DNA of 64,000 nucleotides from Eisenbergiella porci (GTDB lineage Bacteria; Bacillota; Clostridia; Lachnospirales; Lachnospiraceae). The stretch spans positions 20,157 to 84,156 of the forward strand of contig NZ_VUMI01000027.1 in assembly GCF_009696275.1 (NCBI RefSeq), given 5' to 3'. Positions 17,934 to 27,046 of the stretch are shown here, piece by piece. Position 1 is the first letter of the stretch, and each line of letters begins with the position of its first letter. The translations under genes and the position numbers were made by a program. The notes beneath the pieces were generated by a model. That model searched no databases and was not told where the DNA came from. It worked only from the letters and a program-made list of their open reading frames with translations.

Positions 17934-19652
17934 ATGAAAAAGAATCAACTGACAGCGCTTCTTTTAACTGCCGCCATGTCCCTCTCCCTTTTGGCAGGCT
18001 GCGGGAACAGCGCGGATACCAGCACTCCGCCCGCAGGCACCGCTTCCGGGACAGAAGGCTCTGCCGCAGCGGCAGACGACGGAACCATAAAGGAATTTAC
18101 TGCATTTTTTGCAGTTCCGGGTACGGAAATCAACGATGACAACGAAATACAGGCTGAAATTGCCAAAATCACAGGCGCTAAAGTCAAAGAAACCTGGCTG
18201 ACAGGCCAGACCGCACAGGAAGCTGTGGGGACCATGATTGCCGGCGGTGAATACCCTGACTTCATAGACGGCAGCGACGGACAGATTCAGCTGTATGAGG
18301 CAGGCGCCCTGGTTGCCCTGGATGATTACCTGGATAAATATCCCAACATCAAGAATTTCTACTCCGATGCGGAATGGGATAAGGTACGCCAGGACGACGG
18401 TAAGATTTACTGGATTCCCCAGTTCGGAAACGTCTGGGAAAAGGACATGAGCGCCGTACACGGCGATGAAGCTTTCTGGATTCAGACCCGTGTCCTGAAA
18501 TGGGCGGATTATCCTGAAATCAAGACCATGGATCAGTATTTTGACCTGATTGAGCGTTACAATGAAGCCAATCCCACCATGGAAGACGGTACGGCAAATA
18601 TCCCTTATACCATCCTCTGCGATGACTGGAGATATTTCTGCCTTGAAAACGCGCCCCAGTTCCTGGACGGCCATCCCAATGACGGATCCGTTATCGTAGA
18701 TACAGAAACCATGAAAATTGTGGACTATAACACCACTCCTACCGCAAAAAGATACTTCCAGAAGCTGAATGAAGAATTCCAGAAGGGCATCGTGGATCCG
18801 GAATCCTTTACCCAGACCTATGATGAATATATTGCAAAGCTTTCCACCGGCCGTGTGCTGGGTATGATTGACCAGTGGTGGAACTTCGCTTACTCCGTTA
18901 ATGATTCCTTAAAACAGCAGGGACTTGACAAGCAGGGCTGTGACTACGTTCCGCTGCCCATCACCATTTCCGAAGATATTAAAAACATGTGGCATACCTC
19001 CGACGGCGCATTAAATGTGGCAAACGGCCTTGGCATAACCACAAGCTGCAAGGATGTGGAAGGCGCGCTGCAGTTCATCAATGACCTGCTCAGCCCTGAA
19101 GTCCTTACCCTGCGCAACTGGGGTATGGAAGGCGCAGACTATAACGTAGATGAAAACGGCCTGTTTTACAAAACAGAGGAAATGCGCGTTAACGCATCTG
19201 ACCCTGCTTACAAAGCATCCCACTTATGTACTTATTCCTACTTCCCCAACTACAGCGGCATGAGCCAGGACGGCATCAACGCTGCAACTCCTTCCGAACA
19301 GCCCCAGGAATTCCTGGACGGCTTACAGGCGGATGTGAGGGAATGCCTGGAGGCCTATGGCTGCTCCACTTATGTGGAAATGATTGGAACCAACACGTCT
19401 CCCGGACCCTGGTATCCTATGTACTCTTACAGCAATACAATGACCACTTCCACCCCCGGCGGCACAGCCTGGACGAAGATGGGCGAAATCAAGCACGAAT
19501 ACCTTCCCAAGGTAGTTATGGCTTCCGATTTTGAAAGCGCCTGGGAAGAATATCTGAAGGTTTACTCCGACTGCAAGCCCGAAGATTTCCTTTCGGAAAT
19601 GCAGACTGAGCTGGACAGAAGAATCCAGCTGGCAAAGGACAACGGAGAATAA
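17934..19652 (+). CDS. Sugar ABC transporter solute-binding lipoprotein (LipO type)
   Basis: A 572-residue solute-binding protein with signal peptide and lipobox LLAGC (Cys23), followed by a Ser/Ala/Gly-rich linker. ATG 17,934 follows AGGAGG. The mature part has the large LipO-like two-lobe form rich in Trp and Tyr. It is the first gene of an importer set with permeases at 19,733 and 20,694, and the GH8 exo-oligoxylanase follows, which supports xylo-oligosaccharides as ligand. Here the binding protein comes first, unlike the importer at 3826-7658. No ATPase gene accompanies it. Confidence 0.93.
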   Translation: MKKNQLTALLLTAAMSLSLLAGCGNSADTSTPPAGTASGTEGSAAAADDGTIKEFTAFFAVPGTEINDDNEIQAEIAKITGAKVKETWLTGQTAQEAVGTMIAGGEYPDFIDGSDGQIQLYEAGALVALDDYLDKYPNIKNFYSDAEWDKVRQDDGKIYWIPQFGNVWEKDMSAVHGDEAFWIQTRVLKWADYPEIKTMDQYFDLIERYNEANPTMEDGTANIPYTILCDDWRYFCLENAPQFLDGHPNDGSVIVDTETMKIVDYNTTPTAKRYFQKLNEEFQKGIVDPESFTQTYDEYIAKLSTGRVLGMIDQWWNFAYSVNDSLKQQGLDKQGCDYVPLPITISEDIKNMWHTSDGALNVANGLGITTSCKDVEGALQFINDLLSPEVLTLRNWGMEGADYNVDENGLFYKTEEMRVNASDPAYKASHLCTYSYFPNYSGMSQDGINAATPSEQPQEFLDGLQADVRECLEAYGCSTYVEMIGTNTSPGPWYPMYSYSNTMTTSTPGGTAWTKMGEIKHEYLPKVVMASDFESAWEEYLKVYSDCKPEDFLSEMQTELDRRIQLAKDNGE

Positions 19653-19732
19653 TAAATATCAGGCAACTGCCTGCAGGCAGCGGCGGTTACGTCAAGTGAT
19701 TGCGGCTGCCTGCCGCATGTAAAGGAGTTAAA

Positions 19733-20677
19733 ATGGCAGCAAAGGGAATAAGAAAAAACAAGAAGAAAACACAGATTACATGGAAAGAAATAAATCGGCA
19801 GAAGGTCCTGATTTTCTGGGCCGCAGTTTTCGTAATATACGGCTTTATCTTCTGCTATCTGCCTCTGGGCGGCTGGCTGATGGCTTTTCAGAATTATAAA
19901 CCAAAGGACGGCCTTCTGCATTCCCAGTTTGTAGGGCTGGCAAAGTTCCAGCAGCTTTTTTCAGATGCCACCTTCCTGCGGGTCATCCGGAACACCCTGG
20001 CCATGGGAATCATCAACCTGGTCTTTACCTTTGTTATGGCAATTGTCTTTGCCATTTTACTCAATGAGGTCAGATCTCGTTCCGGCAAAAAAGTGGTTCA
20101 GACGATCTCCTACCTGCCCCATTTTCTTTCCTGGATTATCGTTACGGGCATTCTCCACGACGCCCTTTCAGGAACCGGCATCGTAAACGAGCTGCTGTTA
20201 AAATTCCACATTCTGGACCAGCCGCTGAATTTCTTTGCCTACCCAAAATACTTCTGGTGGATCGTCGCCTTCGCCAACGTGTGGAAGGAAACCGGATGGA
20301 ACGCCATCATCTACTTATCCGCCATTACGGCCATCGATCCTTCGCTTTATGAAGCCGCTTCCATCGACGGCGCCGGACGCTGGGCCAAAATCAGGCATAT
20401 CACCTTCCCCGGAATCAAGCCGACCATCATGATACTTCTTCTGATGAATGTGGGAAATGTGCTCAATGCCGGATTTGAAGTTCAGTACCTGCTGGGCAAC
20501 GGGCTTGTGCAGAGCGTATCCCAGACCATTGATATCTACGTGCTCAAGTGGGGCATCAGCCAGGGCGACTATGCGATTGGTACCGCAGCCGGTATTTTCA
20601 AGAGCGTGGTCAGTATCATACTGATTGTAGTTGCAAACCAGATAGCGAAGCATACCGGCGAAGAGCGGCTGTTCTAG
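19733..20677 (+). CDS. Sugar ABC transporter permease (LplB type)
   Basis: A 314-residue permease. ATG 19,733 is chosen because AAAGGAG lies directly upstream; the frame is open further back without a site. Six hydrophobic spans are visible, the first near residues 25-45. The EAA loop reads YEAASIDGAGRWAKIRHITF, and the C-terminus GEERLF is typical of the LplB group. It lies between the binding protein and the second permease, which starts 16 bases after its stop. Confidence 0.94.
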   Translation: MAAKGIRKNKKKTQITWKEINRQKVLIFWAAVFVIYGFIFCYLPLGGWLMAFQNYKPKDGLLHSQFVGLAKFQQLFSDATFLRVIRNTLAMGIINLVFTFVMAIVFAILLNEVRSRSGKKVVQTISYLPHFLSWIIVTGILHDALSGTGIVNELLLKFHILDQPLNFFAYPKYFWWIVAFANVWKETGWNAIIYLSAITAIDPSLYEAASIDGAGRWAKIRHITFPGIKPTIMILLLMNVGNVLNAGFEVQYLLGNGLVQSVSQTIDIYVLKWGISQGDYAIGTAAGIFKSVVSIILIVVANQIAKHTGEERLF

Positions 20678-20693
20678 GGGGGTGAAGGAAAAA

Positions 20694-21617
20694 ATGGCAA
20701 AACTAAAAGAATACGAATCCAAAAGTGTAAAATATAATACCTTGGTATCTGATAAGATTTTTACCGTAATCAATACCCTGTTTATGATCGCATTTGTAGT
20801 CATCACCCTGTATCCGGTGCTGAACACCCTGGCAATCTCGTTAAATGACGGCACCGATGCCCTGCGCGGCGGAATTTATCTGTTCCCCAGGAAGTGGACC
20901 CTGCAGAATTACAAAACGGTTATCCATAAAAACAACCTGATAAACGGCGCCGTTGTTTCCGTTGCCCGTACCTTTATCGGTACGCTGACGTCCCTGGCCG
21001 CCAACGCTCTCCTGGCCTTCATCGTCAGCCGGAAGCGTTTCCTGTTCAAAAGCCAGCTTTCCCTGTTCTGGGTGGTTACCATGTATGTTAACGGCGGCCT
21101 GATTCCTGTGTTCCTGCTTTATAAGGGACTGAACCTGACCAACAGCTTCTGGGTATATATCGTGCCCGGTATGCTCAGCGCTTTCAACATGCTGGTTATC
21201 CGAACCTACATGACAGGAATTCCGGACAGCCTGGAGGAATCCGCCCAGCTGGACGGCGCAGGCTACATGACTATTTTCATAAAAATCGTTTCACCGCTGT
21301 GCAAGCCGGTATACGCCACTGTCGCGCTGTTTGTGGCGGTAGGCCAGTGGAACTCCTGGTTCGACGCCATGCTGTACAACAGAATGAGCGACCAGTACAC
21401 CACCCTCCAGTATGAGCTGATGAAGCTGCTCTCCTCCGTAACCAACCAGGGGGCAAGCGCCGAATCCATGAAAAACGCCACAGCGGCAAGCGCTGTAACC
21501 CCTACCTCGGTACGTGCGGCAGCCACCATACTTACCATGCTCCCCATTGTCTGCCTGTATCCCTTTTTACAAAGATATTTTATTACGGGGCTTACCATCG
21601 GCGGCGTAAAGGAGTAA
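20694..21617 (+). CDS. Sugar ABC transporter permease (YtcP type)
   Basis: A 307-residue permease with six spans. ATG 20,694 follows GAAGGA; a GTG at 20,682 in the same frame is an alternative. The EAA loop reads EESAQLDGAGYMTIFIKIVS and the protein ends GLTIGGVKE, the usual YtcP-type end. It completes the importer of the 17,934 operon and is followed after 131 bases by the GH8 gene, probably on the same transcript. Confidence 0.94.
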   Translation: MAKLKEYESKSVKYNTLVSDKIFTVINTLFMIAFVVITLYPVLNTLAISLNDGTDALRGGIYLFPRKWTLQNYKTVIHKNNLINGAVVSVARTFIGTLTSLAANALLAFIVSRKRFLFKSQLSLFWVVTMYVNGGLIPVFLLYKGLNLTNSFWVYIVPGMLSAFNMLVIRTYMTGIPDSLEESAQLDGAGYMTIFIKIVSPLCKPVYATVALFVAVGQWNSWFDAMLYNRMSDQYTTLQYELMKLLSSVTNQGASAESMKNATAASAVTPTSVRAAATILTMLPIVCLYPFLQRYFITGLTIGGVKE

Positions 21618-21660
21618 AATAGCTTATGTTGTAGTTTACAGTATGGACTCACATTTTACC

Positions 21661-21745
21661 GCAAAACAAGGAGGAAATTCCTCTGCTCGTCAGAGGACAA
21701 ATTTCTAAAGAAATTGCATTTTGCTCCGCAAAACTAGGAGGAATT
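21661..21745 (+). promoter_or_regulatory. Structured leader of the GH8 gene with duplicated ribosome-binding site
   Basis: The motif GCAAAACAAGGAGGAA at 21,661 recurs as GCAAAACTAGGAGGAA just before the GH8 start, so there are two Shine-Dalgarno copies. Between them GAGGAAATTCCTC and AATTTCTAAAGAAATT can form hairpins that would hide the first copy. Only the second has a start codon at proper distance. The block looks like a tandem duplication or a small repeat insertion. Confidence 0.5.
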
Positions 21746-21748
21746 ATT

Positions 21749-22921
21749 ATGTCGGGCGCATTTGAAACAGGAATCTACAGAAATGTATTTGCTGAATGCG
21801 GACTGCCGGAGGAGGAAATTGAGAAAAGGGTCAGGGATTCTTTCCGGACCATGTTCTACGGCAGTGAGGAAGAACGGATTTACCACGAAGTTGGTGCGGA
21901 TATGGGTTATCTTACCGACACCGGCAACAACGATGTACGCACGGAAGGCATGTCCTACGGAATGATGATGTGCGTACAGCTCGACAAAAAGGAGGAATTC
22001 GACCGGATTTGGAAATGGACGAAAACCTACATGTATATGGATGCCGAGACACTGAAAAACGCGCCCCACGGCAGCAGTCGGAATGAAGGCTATTTTGCCT
22101 GGTCCTGCGCGCTTGACGGCACGAAAAACGCCTGGGGCCCGGCGCCGGACGGGGAAGAATTTTTTGCCATGGCGCTTTTCTTCGCTTCCCACCGCTGGGG
22201 AGACGGCGAAGGGATTTTCAATTATTCCGCCCAGGCGCGCACGCTGCTCCACGACTGTATACATAAAGGGGAACAGCCCGGCACCGGAAAGCCTATGTGG
22301 GACCCGCAGAACCATCTGATCAAATTCATTACGGAATGCGATTTTTCAGACCCTTCCTATCACCTGCCCCATTTTTATGAGCTGTTCGCACTCTGGGCAG
22401 AGGAAGAGGATCGGCCTTTCTGGAAACAGGCTGCCGCCGCAAGCCGGGAATATCTGAAGAAGGCCTGCCACCCTGTTACCGGGCTGTGCGCCGAATACGC
22501 GGAATATGACGGGACTCCCGTGAGGAGCCAGCCGGGACAGAAAGACCGCCATGACTGGTATTACAGCGATGCCTACCGCACCATCGCCAACATCGGCCTG
22601 GACTACCTGTGGTTTGCCTGCGATCCATGGGAGAAGGAAAACGCGGACAGGCTGCAGACCTTTTATTATGAAACGGCACGGGACAATCAGGACGGCGTGT
22701 TTCTCATAGACGGCACTCCGGTGGATAAAAAAGCGCTTCACCCTGTTGCAGTCATTGCCACTAACGCCCAGGCTTCCCTGGCTTCAGACGGAAAGTATGC
22801 AAGGGATTGTGTTATGAAGTTCTGGAATACACCGCTGCGTACAGGTGACAGACGGTATTATGACAATTGCCTGTATCTGTTCGCACTGCTGGCCCTGAGC
22901 GGGAAATACAGGGTTTGGTGA
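21749..22921 (+). CDS. GH8 reducing-end xylose-releasing exo-oligoxylanase (Rex-like)
   Basis: A 390-residue GH8 enzyme with (alpha/alpha)6 barrel motifs. DTGNNDVRTEGMSYGMMM carries the likely acid Glu66, SHRWGDGEGIFNYS follows, and YYSDAYRTIANI carries Asp274, matching the base of Rex-type enzymes. Similarity to Rex proteins is clear over the whole length. There is no signal peptide, so it should release xylose from the reducing end of imported xylo-oligosaccharides in the cytoplasm. ATG 21,749 follows AGGAGG. It is the last gene of the YesMN-importer cluster, and a strong terminator follows. Confidence 0.93.
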   Translation: MSGAFETGIYRNVFAECGLPEEEIEKRVRDSFRTMFYGSEEERIYHEVGADMGYLTDTGNNDVRTEGMSYGMMMCVQLDKKEEFDRIWKWTKTYMYMDAETLKNAPHGSSRNEGYFAWSCALDGTKNAWGPAPDGEEFFAMALFFASHRWGDGEGIFNYSAQARTLLHDCIHKGEQPGTGKPMWDPQNHLIKFITECDFSDPSYHLPHFYELFALWAEEEDRPFWKQAAAASREYLKKACHPVTGLCAEYAEYDGTPVRSQPGQKDRHDWYYSDAYRTIANIGLDYLWFACDPWEKENADRLQTFYYETARDNQDGVFLIDGTPVDKKALHPVAVIATNAQASLASDGKYARDCVMKFWNTPLRTGDRRYYDNCLYLFALLALSGKYRVW

Positions 22922-23005
22922 CAGCGGGACGGCTGAGAAAAGTTTACGGGTGCCTGAAAGTATACTTCATGGCATGCAGAGATATAAAATATAGAAAAAG
23001 AAACG

Positions 23006-23050
23006 GCAGCCCTGGCAATGGAAAAACAGCCAGGGCTGCTGTTATTTTTA
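23006..23050 (+). terminator. Strong terminator after GH8, probably bidirectional
   Basis: GCAGCCCTGGC and GCCAGGGCTGC form a perfect 11 bp stem with a 12-base loop, followed on the plus strand by TGTTATTTTTAT and on the minus strand by CGTTTCTTTTTC. It can serve both GH8 and the convergent phosphorylase gene. Confidence 0.88.
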
Positions 23051-23121
23051 TATCTTGTATATATTTATTTTACAGACCAAAATCGTTTTATAGGCCTTTA
23101 CCAGTGTTTAAAGAATATATT

Positions 23122-23892
23122 TCAGCGGATAGGTTTATCAGAAACAAAGCAGGCAAGGTCAAGTGCCATCATAAAATATCGAGGGTCGTGTTGTGAACCG
23201 TTATTGCCTAATTCAGACCGCGGATCCCATTCGGGGGCATCTAAAAGGTCGCCGCTTTTCAAAAAATTGTAGAACTCCACACCTCGGAAATCACACACAG
23301 CCTGAACAGACGCACATTCCATCTCCACAGCGATACAGCCGTCTTGTTTACGCTTTTCAAAGTTACCTCTTGTTTCGCGGTAAATGGCATCGGTAGTCCA
23401 TGTTTTCCCAAGAACATACGGAATACCTGCCTGTTTCATAAAGTCGGCTACAACATGGGAATTTTTGAGGGTAATATAATCGGCGGCAGGAGCATAATGA
23501 TAGGAGGTTCCTTCGTCACGGTAAGCCTCTGTCGGAATCACAATTTTCCCTCTTGCGATATCCTTATCAAGACAGCCTGAGCCGCCGAACATAATGATTT
23601 TATCCGTATCAACCTTCGACAGAGCCTCCTCAACAAGACCTACCGCACCAGGACCACCTATATATGTCTTGTAGAATCCGATCTTTTTGCCCTTATAGTC
23701 TATCTGATAAACAGGTGTAAGTCCCGTAGCAGAGAACAGCGTCTCAATCTGCGTGCAGTTGAAATGTTCCTTTATGTATTCCTCGATGATATATGAAAAT
23801 GTGATAATCATCACATCGACTGAAGGTATACCTGCATTTCTCTGCGGCTCGATAATAGCCTCCGTTTGATTGTCGAAAGAATCTGTTATCAT
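23122..23892 (-). CDS. Nucleoside phosphorylase (uridine phosphorylase-like)
   Basis: A 256-residue member of the NP-I phosphorylase family, which splits nucleosides with phosphate in the cytoplasm. Family features are GGPGAVGLVEEAL, MFGGSGCLD, and the substrate motif VEMECASVQAVC with its paired Glu residues. ATG 23,892 follows AAAGGAAA. The length matches the family. It converges on the GH8 gene and has no evident link to xylan use, except that ribose 1-phosphate feeds the pentose pathway. Whether it prefers uridine, as the overall pattern suggests, cannot be settled from the sequence. Confidence 0.9.
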   Translation of the reverse strand: MITDSFDNQTEAIIEPQRNAGIPSVDVMIITFSYIIEEYIKEHFNCTQIETLFSATGLTPVYQIDYKGKKIGFYKTYIGGPGAVGLVEEALSKVDTDKIIMFGGSGCLDKDIARGKIVIPTEAYRDEGTSYHYAPAADYITLKNSHVVADFMKQAGIPYVLGKTWTTDAIYRETRGNFEKRKQDGCIAVEMECASVQAVCDFRGVEFYNFLKSGDLLDAPEWDPRSELGNNGSQHDPRYFMMALDLACFVSDKPIR

Positions 23893-23949
23893 TTTAGCGT
23901 TTTCCTTTCATAAACTCCATTTTGTCGGTTCCTTATATATATTTTACCA

Positions 23950-24255
23950 TCAGGCTGTAAATTTTTCTATCATTTCTCCGCCTTTTGATAAACTTTTTAT
24001 ATCGTTTTTTAACAAGAAGGCATATCTGGCAAAATGCTCACACGCTAAAAGGAATATCATACCCTTTTTGAACAGAGAACGGCACGACCTGATCAATAAC
24101 TTCCAATGCACCATTTCGTCCACATTTCTCCGGCGTACCTCCCGCATTTCCTCGAACGCCCTTTCCGGAATAAACCTTGCCGCAAATCCGACCATGGCAT
24201 CCGGAATCGGAATGAACAGGCGAATATTAATATTCTTAACTGCTCATCCATAGCC
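23950..24255 (-). pseudogene. Fragment of a SHOCT/YvlB-like small protein, frameshifted
   Basis: The frame contains NINIRLFIPIPDAM and AARFIPERAFEEMREV, which resemble the end domain of small Firmicutes proteins related to YvlB/LiaX. The likely start ATGGATGAGCAG near 24,255 is in another frame, so one indel separates them. No strong ribosome-binding site is seen. It is probably a remnant; family assignment is tentative. Confidence 0.35.
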
Positions 24256-24324
24256 AATCTCCTTTTTTTGAAACAGTCCGGACGAATCTGTACTGTTACT
24301 CTATTTTTTCTATATTTCTTCTAT

Positions 24325-25031
24325 TTCAGCTGGGCGATAGCCTGTTCCGCGGCATTCTCCAATGGGGTGTCCGCTGCTATTCCTCAGAAGATTTATATAA
24401 CTGGAAGGACGAGGGACTGCTGATTCCGCCTGATACCCAGGACACCGGCTCTCTCCTGCCCCCTTCCTCCAAAGCAGAACGGCCGCACATTATATATAAT
24501 GAAGAAACAGGAAAATACGTCTGTTGGATGAAGGTCATACGAAAGGAAGAACAACTGGCTCTCATCCTGACGTCGGACAGCTTCTTTGGTCCATACGCTG
24601 TCATCCAAAACGGCATACGCCCTTTGGGAATGTGCATGGGGGATTTTGATCTGGTAAAATTGCCTGACGGCCGTGCCTGCTGCTATTTCGAACGGGTACA
24701 TAAGGAAATTATCTGTGCGGAGCTTACCACGGACTATACGGATGTTACCGGTTTTTACACCGCACATTTTCCCCACGATAATCCTCCCTATGTAAGGGAA
24801 GCCCCTGCTTATTTTACGAAAGCCTTTGACAGTGGAGAAGCCTATCGAAAAATCAAACATAATTTTGAATGGAGTTTTTCCGACGACCCGGAACTGAAAA
24901 GCAATATTAACTGGAGTGTTCCGGCGCCGGATACCTCCCTGGCCGGTTATGTATGGCTCCCTGTTTCCTTTGAGCAGGGCCTGCCTGTACTTCATTGGTA
25001 TGACGAATGGCGGATTGAAAATTTTGAATGA
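24325..25031 (+). pseudogene. 5'-truncated GH43-like glycosidase remnant
   Basis: The frame reads GVRCYSSEDLYNWKDEGLL, then KAERPHIIYNEETGKYVCWM and FDLVKLPDGRACCYFERV, a propeller pattern seen in GH43 galactanase-like proteins. The N-terminal blade with the catalytic Asp is missing, as is the usual region after REAPAYF, so both an N-terminal loss and an internal deletion are inferred. The end WRIENFE and a following terminator are intact. The fragment opens within AT-rich DNA with no start site. Confidence 0.6.
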
Positions 25032-25040
25032 GCCGTAAAA

Positions 25041-25082
25041 GAGGCTGCGCACTTTTCCGTGCCGCAGCCTCAGTTCTTTTTA
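25041..25082 (+). terminator. Rho-independent terminator after the GH43-like remnant
   Basis: GAGGCTGCG and CGCAGCCTC form a 9 bp stem, followed by AGTTCTTTTT. It lies 10 bases after the remnant's stop codon. Confidence 0.82.
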
Positions 25083-25087
25083 TGTAT

Positions 25088-25416
25088 CTATTCCTGTTTG
25101 ATTAAAATCGGCATAAAAATACCGCCCTGTGCACTTCGCGCCTTGAAGTGGCAATACTCCCCCGTCACCATATCATACATAACGGTGCGGAAGGATAACT
25201 GATATCCACGGTGCCAATACAGCCATTGGAATCGTTTTCTTTGGAAAGGAAAATCACTTCTCCCTTTTCATCCATGATCAGCTTGTGGGCCGCAATTACA
25301 TGACGATAACTCATGTTACACAAAAATACGTAATCCGCGCCGCCGATGGTCTTCGCCTTTTTTAAAGGCTCCATATTACAGCCAATTCTAATATCACAAT
25401 AAAATATTTCTGCCAA
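25088..25416 (-). pseudogene. Remnant of a DUF4965/glutaminase A-like protein
   Basis: One frame reads LIMDEKGEVIFLSKENDSNG and TVDISYPSAPL, typical of the central DUF4965 region. The overlapping frame then reads YDMVTGEYCHFKARSAQGGI with a normal stop at 25,088, which matches the C-terminal end of these proteins. The roughly 150 residues expected between the two parts are missing and a frame change occurs at the join, so this is an internal-deletion remnant that is also truncated at its 5' end. Confidence 0.55.
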
Positions 25417-25484
25417 CTTTCATCCATATAAATAATGCACAATTAATTCTGATTTCTCTACACACTTTTAACAAAACCGAATAC

Positions 25485-26624
25485 TTGAACGGCACTTACC
25501 AGATCAATGAACTGGCAAATGTTATTTTTATCATTATCCTTGCTGCGGCGCTGCTCATCATTGCACTTATGCTCCCTGTCTGCCGGAGAACCTTCCGTCC
25601 GCTACGAAACATGATAACAGAAATCAAGCAGAAAGCAATGCTGGAGGATGACGGCTACGATGAAGTACAATATTTAAACCTATATTATGAAAAACTGTCG
25701 GATAATATCAGGCAGTTGAATTACAGGGAAGAAAAGAGCTTTATTGTAAAAAACCTCCTGGTAGGCAGCCAGGGTCAGATTATCCAGTCACTTTTGCTGA
25801 AAAACCATGTCACTGATGAAAACAGAAGCTATTATGCCATCGCCGCTTATCTATCCGCCCCGGAAGAAGAGCCGTTAAGCATGCAGGCCTATGATATGCT
25901 CAAGGACACAGTAAGCGAGATTTACAGCACGGCGCTGGGCCAGGCAGGGCACTGTACTTATTTTGAAACCGGCCTCCGCCGTATGCTTTTTATTATATCG
26001 GAAACTGAAGATCACAAACCGGAGGAAACACAGCTCCTTCAGATACTGGAGCATACCGGCTGCTCCGTGGAAGAACTGACCTACAACAAGGTCACCACTC
26101 TTCTGTCCCAAAAGGCGGAAAACGGCCATACCCCCTGCGTCGGTCTGGTAAAGGATCTGGAAAACCGTCTGAAAACCAGACTTATCCTGGAAGAATACCA
26201 GGGAACCGGCCTGCCGGAATCCCCGAAGGCTGCGACAGATACAGAAAAAATCACAAAGGAAATCATGGAAGCTGTAAAAAAAGGGAAAAAAGCGGACTAC
26301 GAACTTCTGCTGGCGCGCCTGCTTCACAGCTGCAGGGACATGACCTACGAAGCTTTTTCCAACACTATTCTGAATGCTGCGGAAAAAATCATCCGGATCC
26401 GCCGGGAAACCGCTGCTGTAAACGGAGAGTTCCCCAAACAGCGGGATAAATTAAAGGAGCAGTTTGAAAAGCTTTCCTCCCGCCAGGAGCTTCTTGGCTG
26501 GCTGCTCTCTCTGTTTGACGCGGCCTGCCATTCCACAGCAGCACAAATGGAAGAAGCCACCGCTTTGTACCGTTGCCGTTATAAATTATACACCGAAGGG
26601 AAGAATACCAATGAAAGATTATGA
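25485..26624 (+). pseudogene. Remnant of a membrane-bound AraC-type regulator (YesS-like)
   Basis: The frame encodes one membrane span (VIFIIILAAALLIIALMLPV) and about 330 cytoplasmic residues resembling the middle part of the regulator at 42,937-45,141. The extracellular sensor domain and the AraC helix-turn-helix expected at the end are both missing. The only start is a TTG without a site, and the reading frame is open upstream. It is therefore a fragment truncated at both ends. Confidence 0.6.
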
Positions 26625-26993
26625 CTTACCTCTGTCAAACATCATACGCGACCGAGGAATGATGAATATTTTCCGCTCCGTCGGCTGCATCGGAAACAGA
26701 ACTGCTATGTAATGAACTGTATTCCTATGCGCCGCTCTACGACGAGGCTTTCCGGAAAAATATTTCTGCGGCCACATGAACGCCAAGGGATACCTGCTGA
26801 CAGCACATTTTTTTATGACTTATATTGACTGTATTATCAGACACAAACCGGAGGACTTTACATATATACAGTTTATTGGAAGCAGTTTCAGATCGTATGC
26901 AGAATAAAACAGCCGCCAGACAGACGATACTATAGATAAATACTGTTGATAGATTGATGCTATGGATAAGAGCGATACTTAGATAAAAGCTGC
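26625..26993. other. Intergenic stretch without recognisable gene
   Basis: About 370 bases between the AraC-like remnant and the msrAB promoter. Short open frames (for example 26,611-26,709) have no family similarity and are probably further decay products. Confidence 0.5.
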
Positions 26994-27035
26994 TTGACAC
27001 TCCATACTGTAACTGCTATTATTACAGTATGGAGT
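26994..27035 (+). promoter_or_regulatory. msrAB promoter embedded in a perfect palindrome
   Basis: TTGACA (26,994-26,999), 17 bases, TATTAT (27,017-27,022). ACTCCATACTGTAA (26,999-27,012) is repeated as its exact complement at 27,022-27,035 with a 9-base centre, so the palindrome spans the spacer and the -10 box. This is the layout of a repressor or redox-sensor operator. The start codon is only 12 bases further on. Confidence 0.8.
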
Positions 27036-27046
27036 GAGGGATTCTT

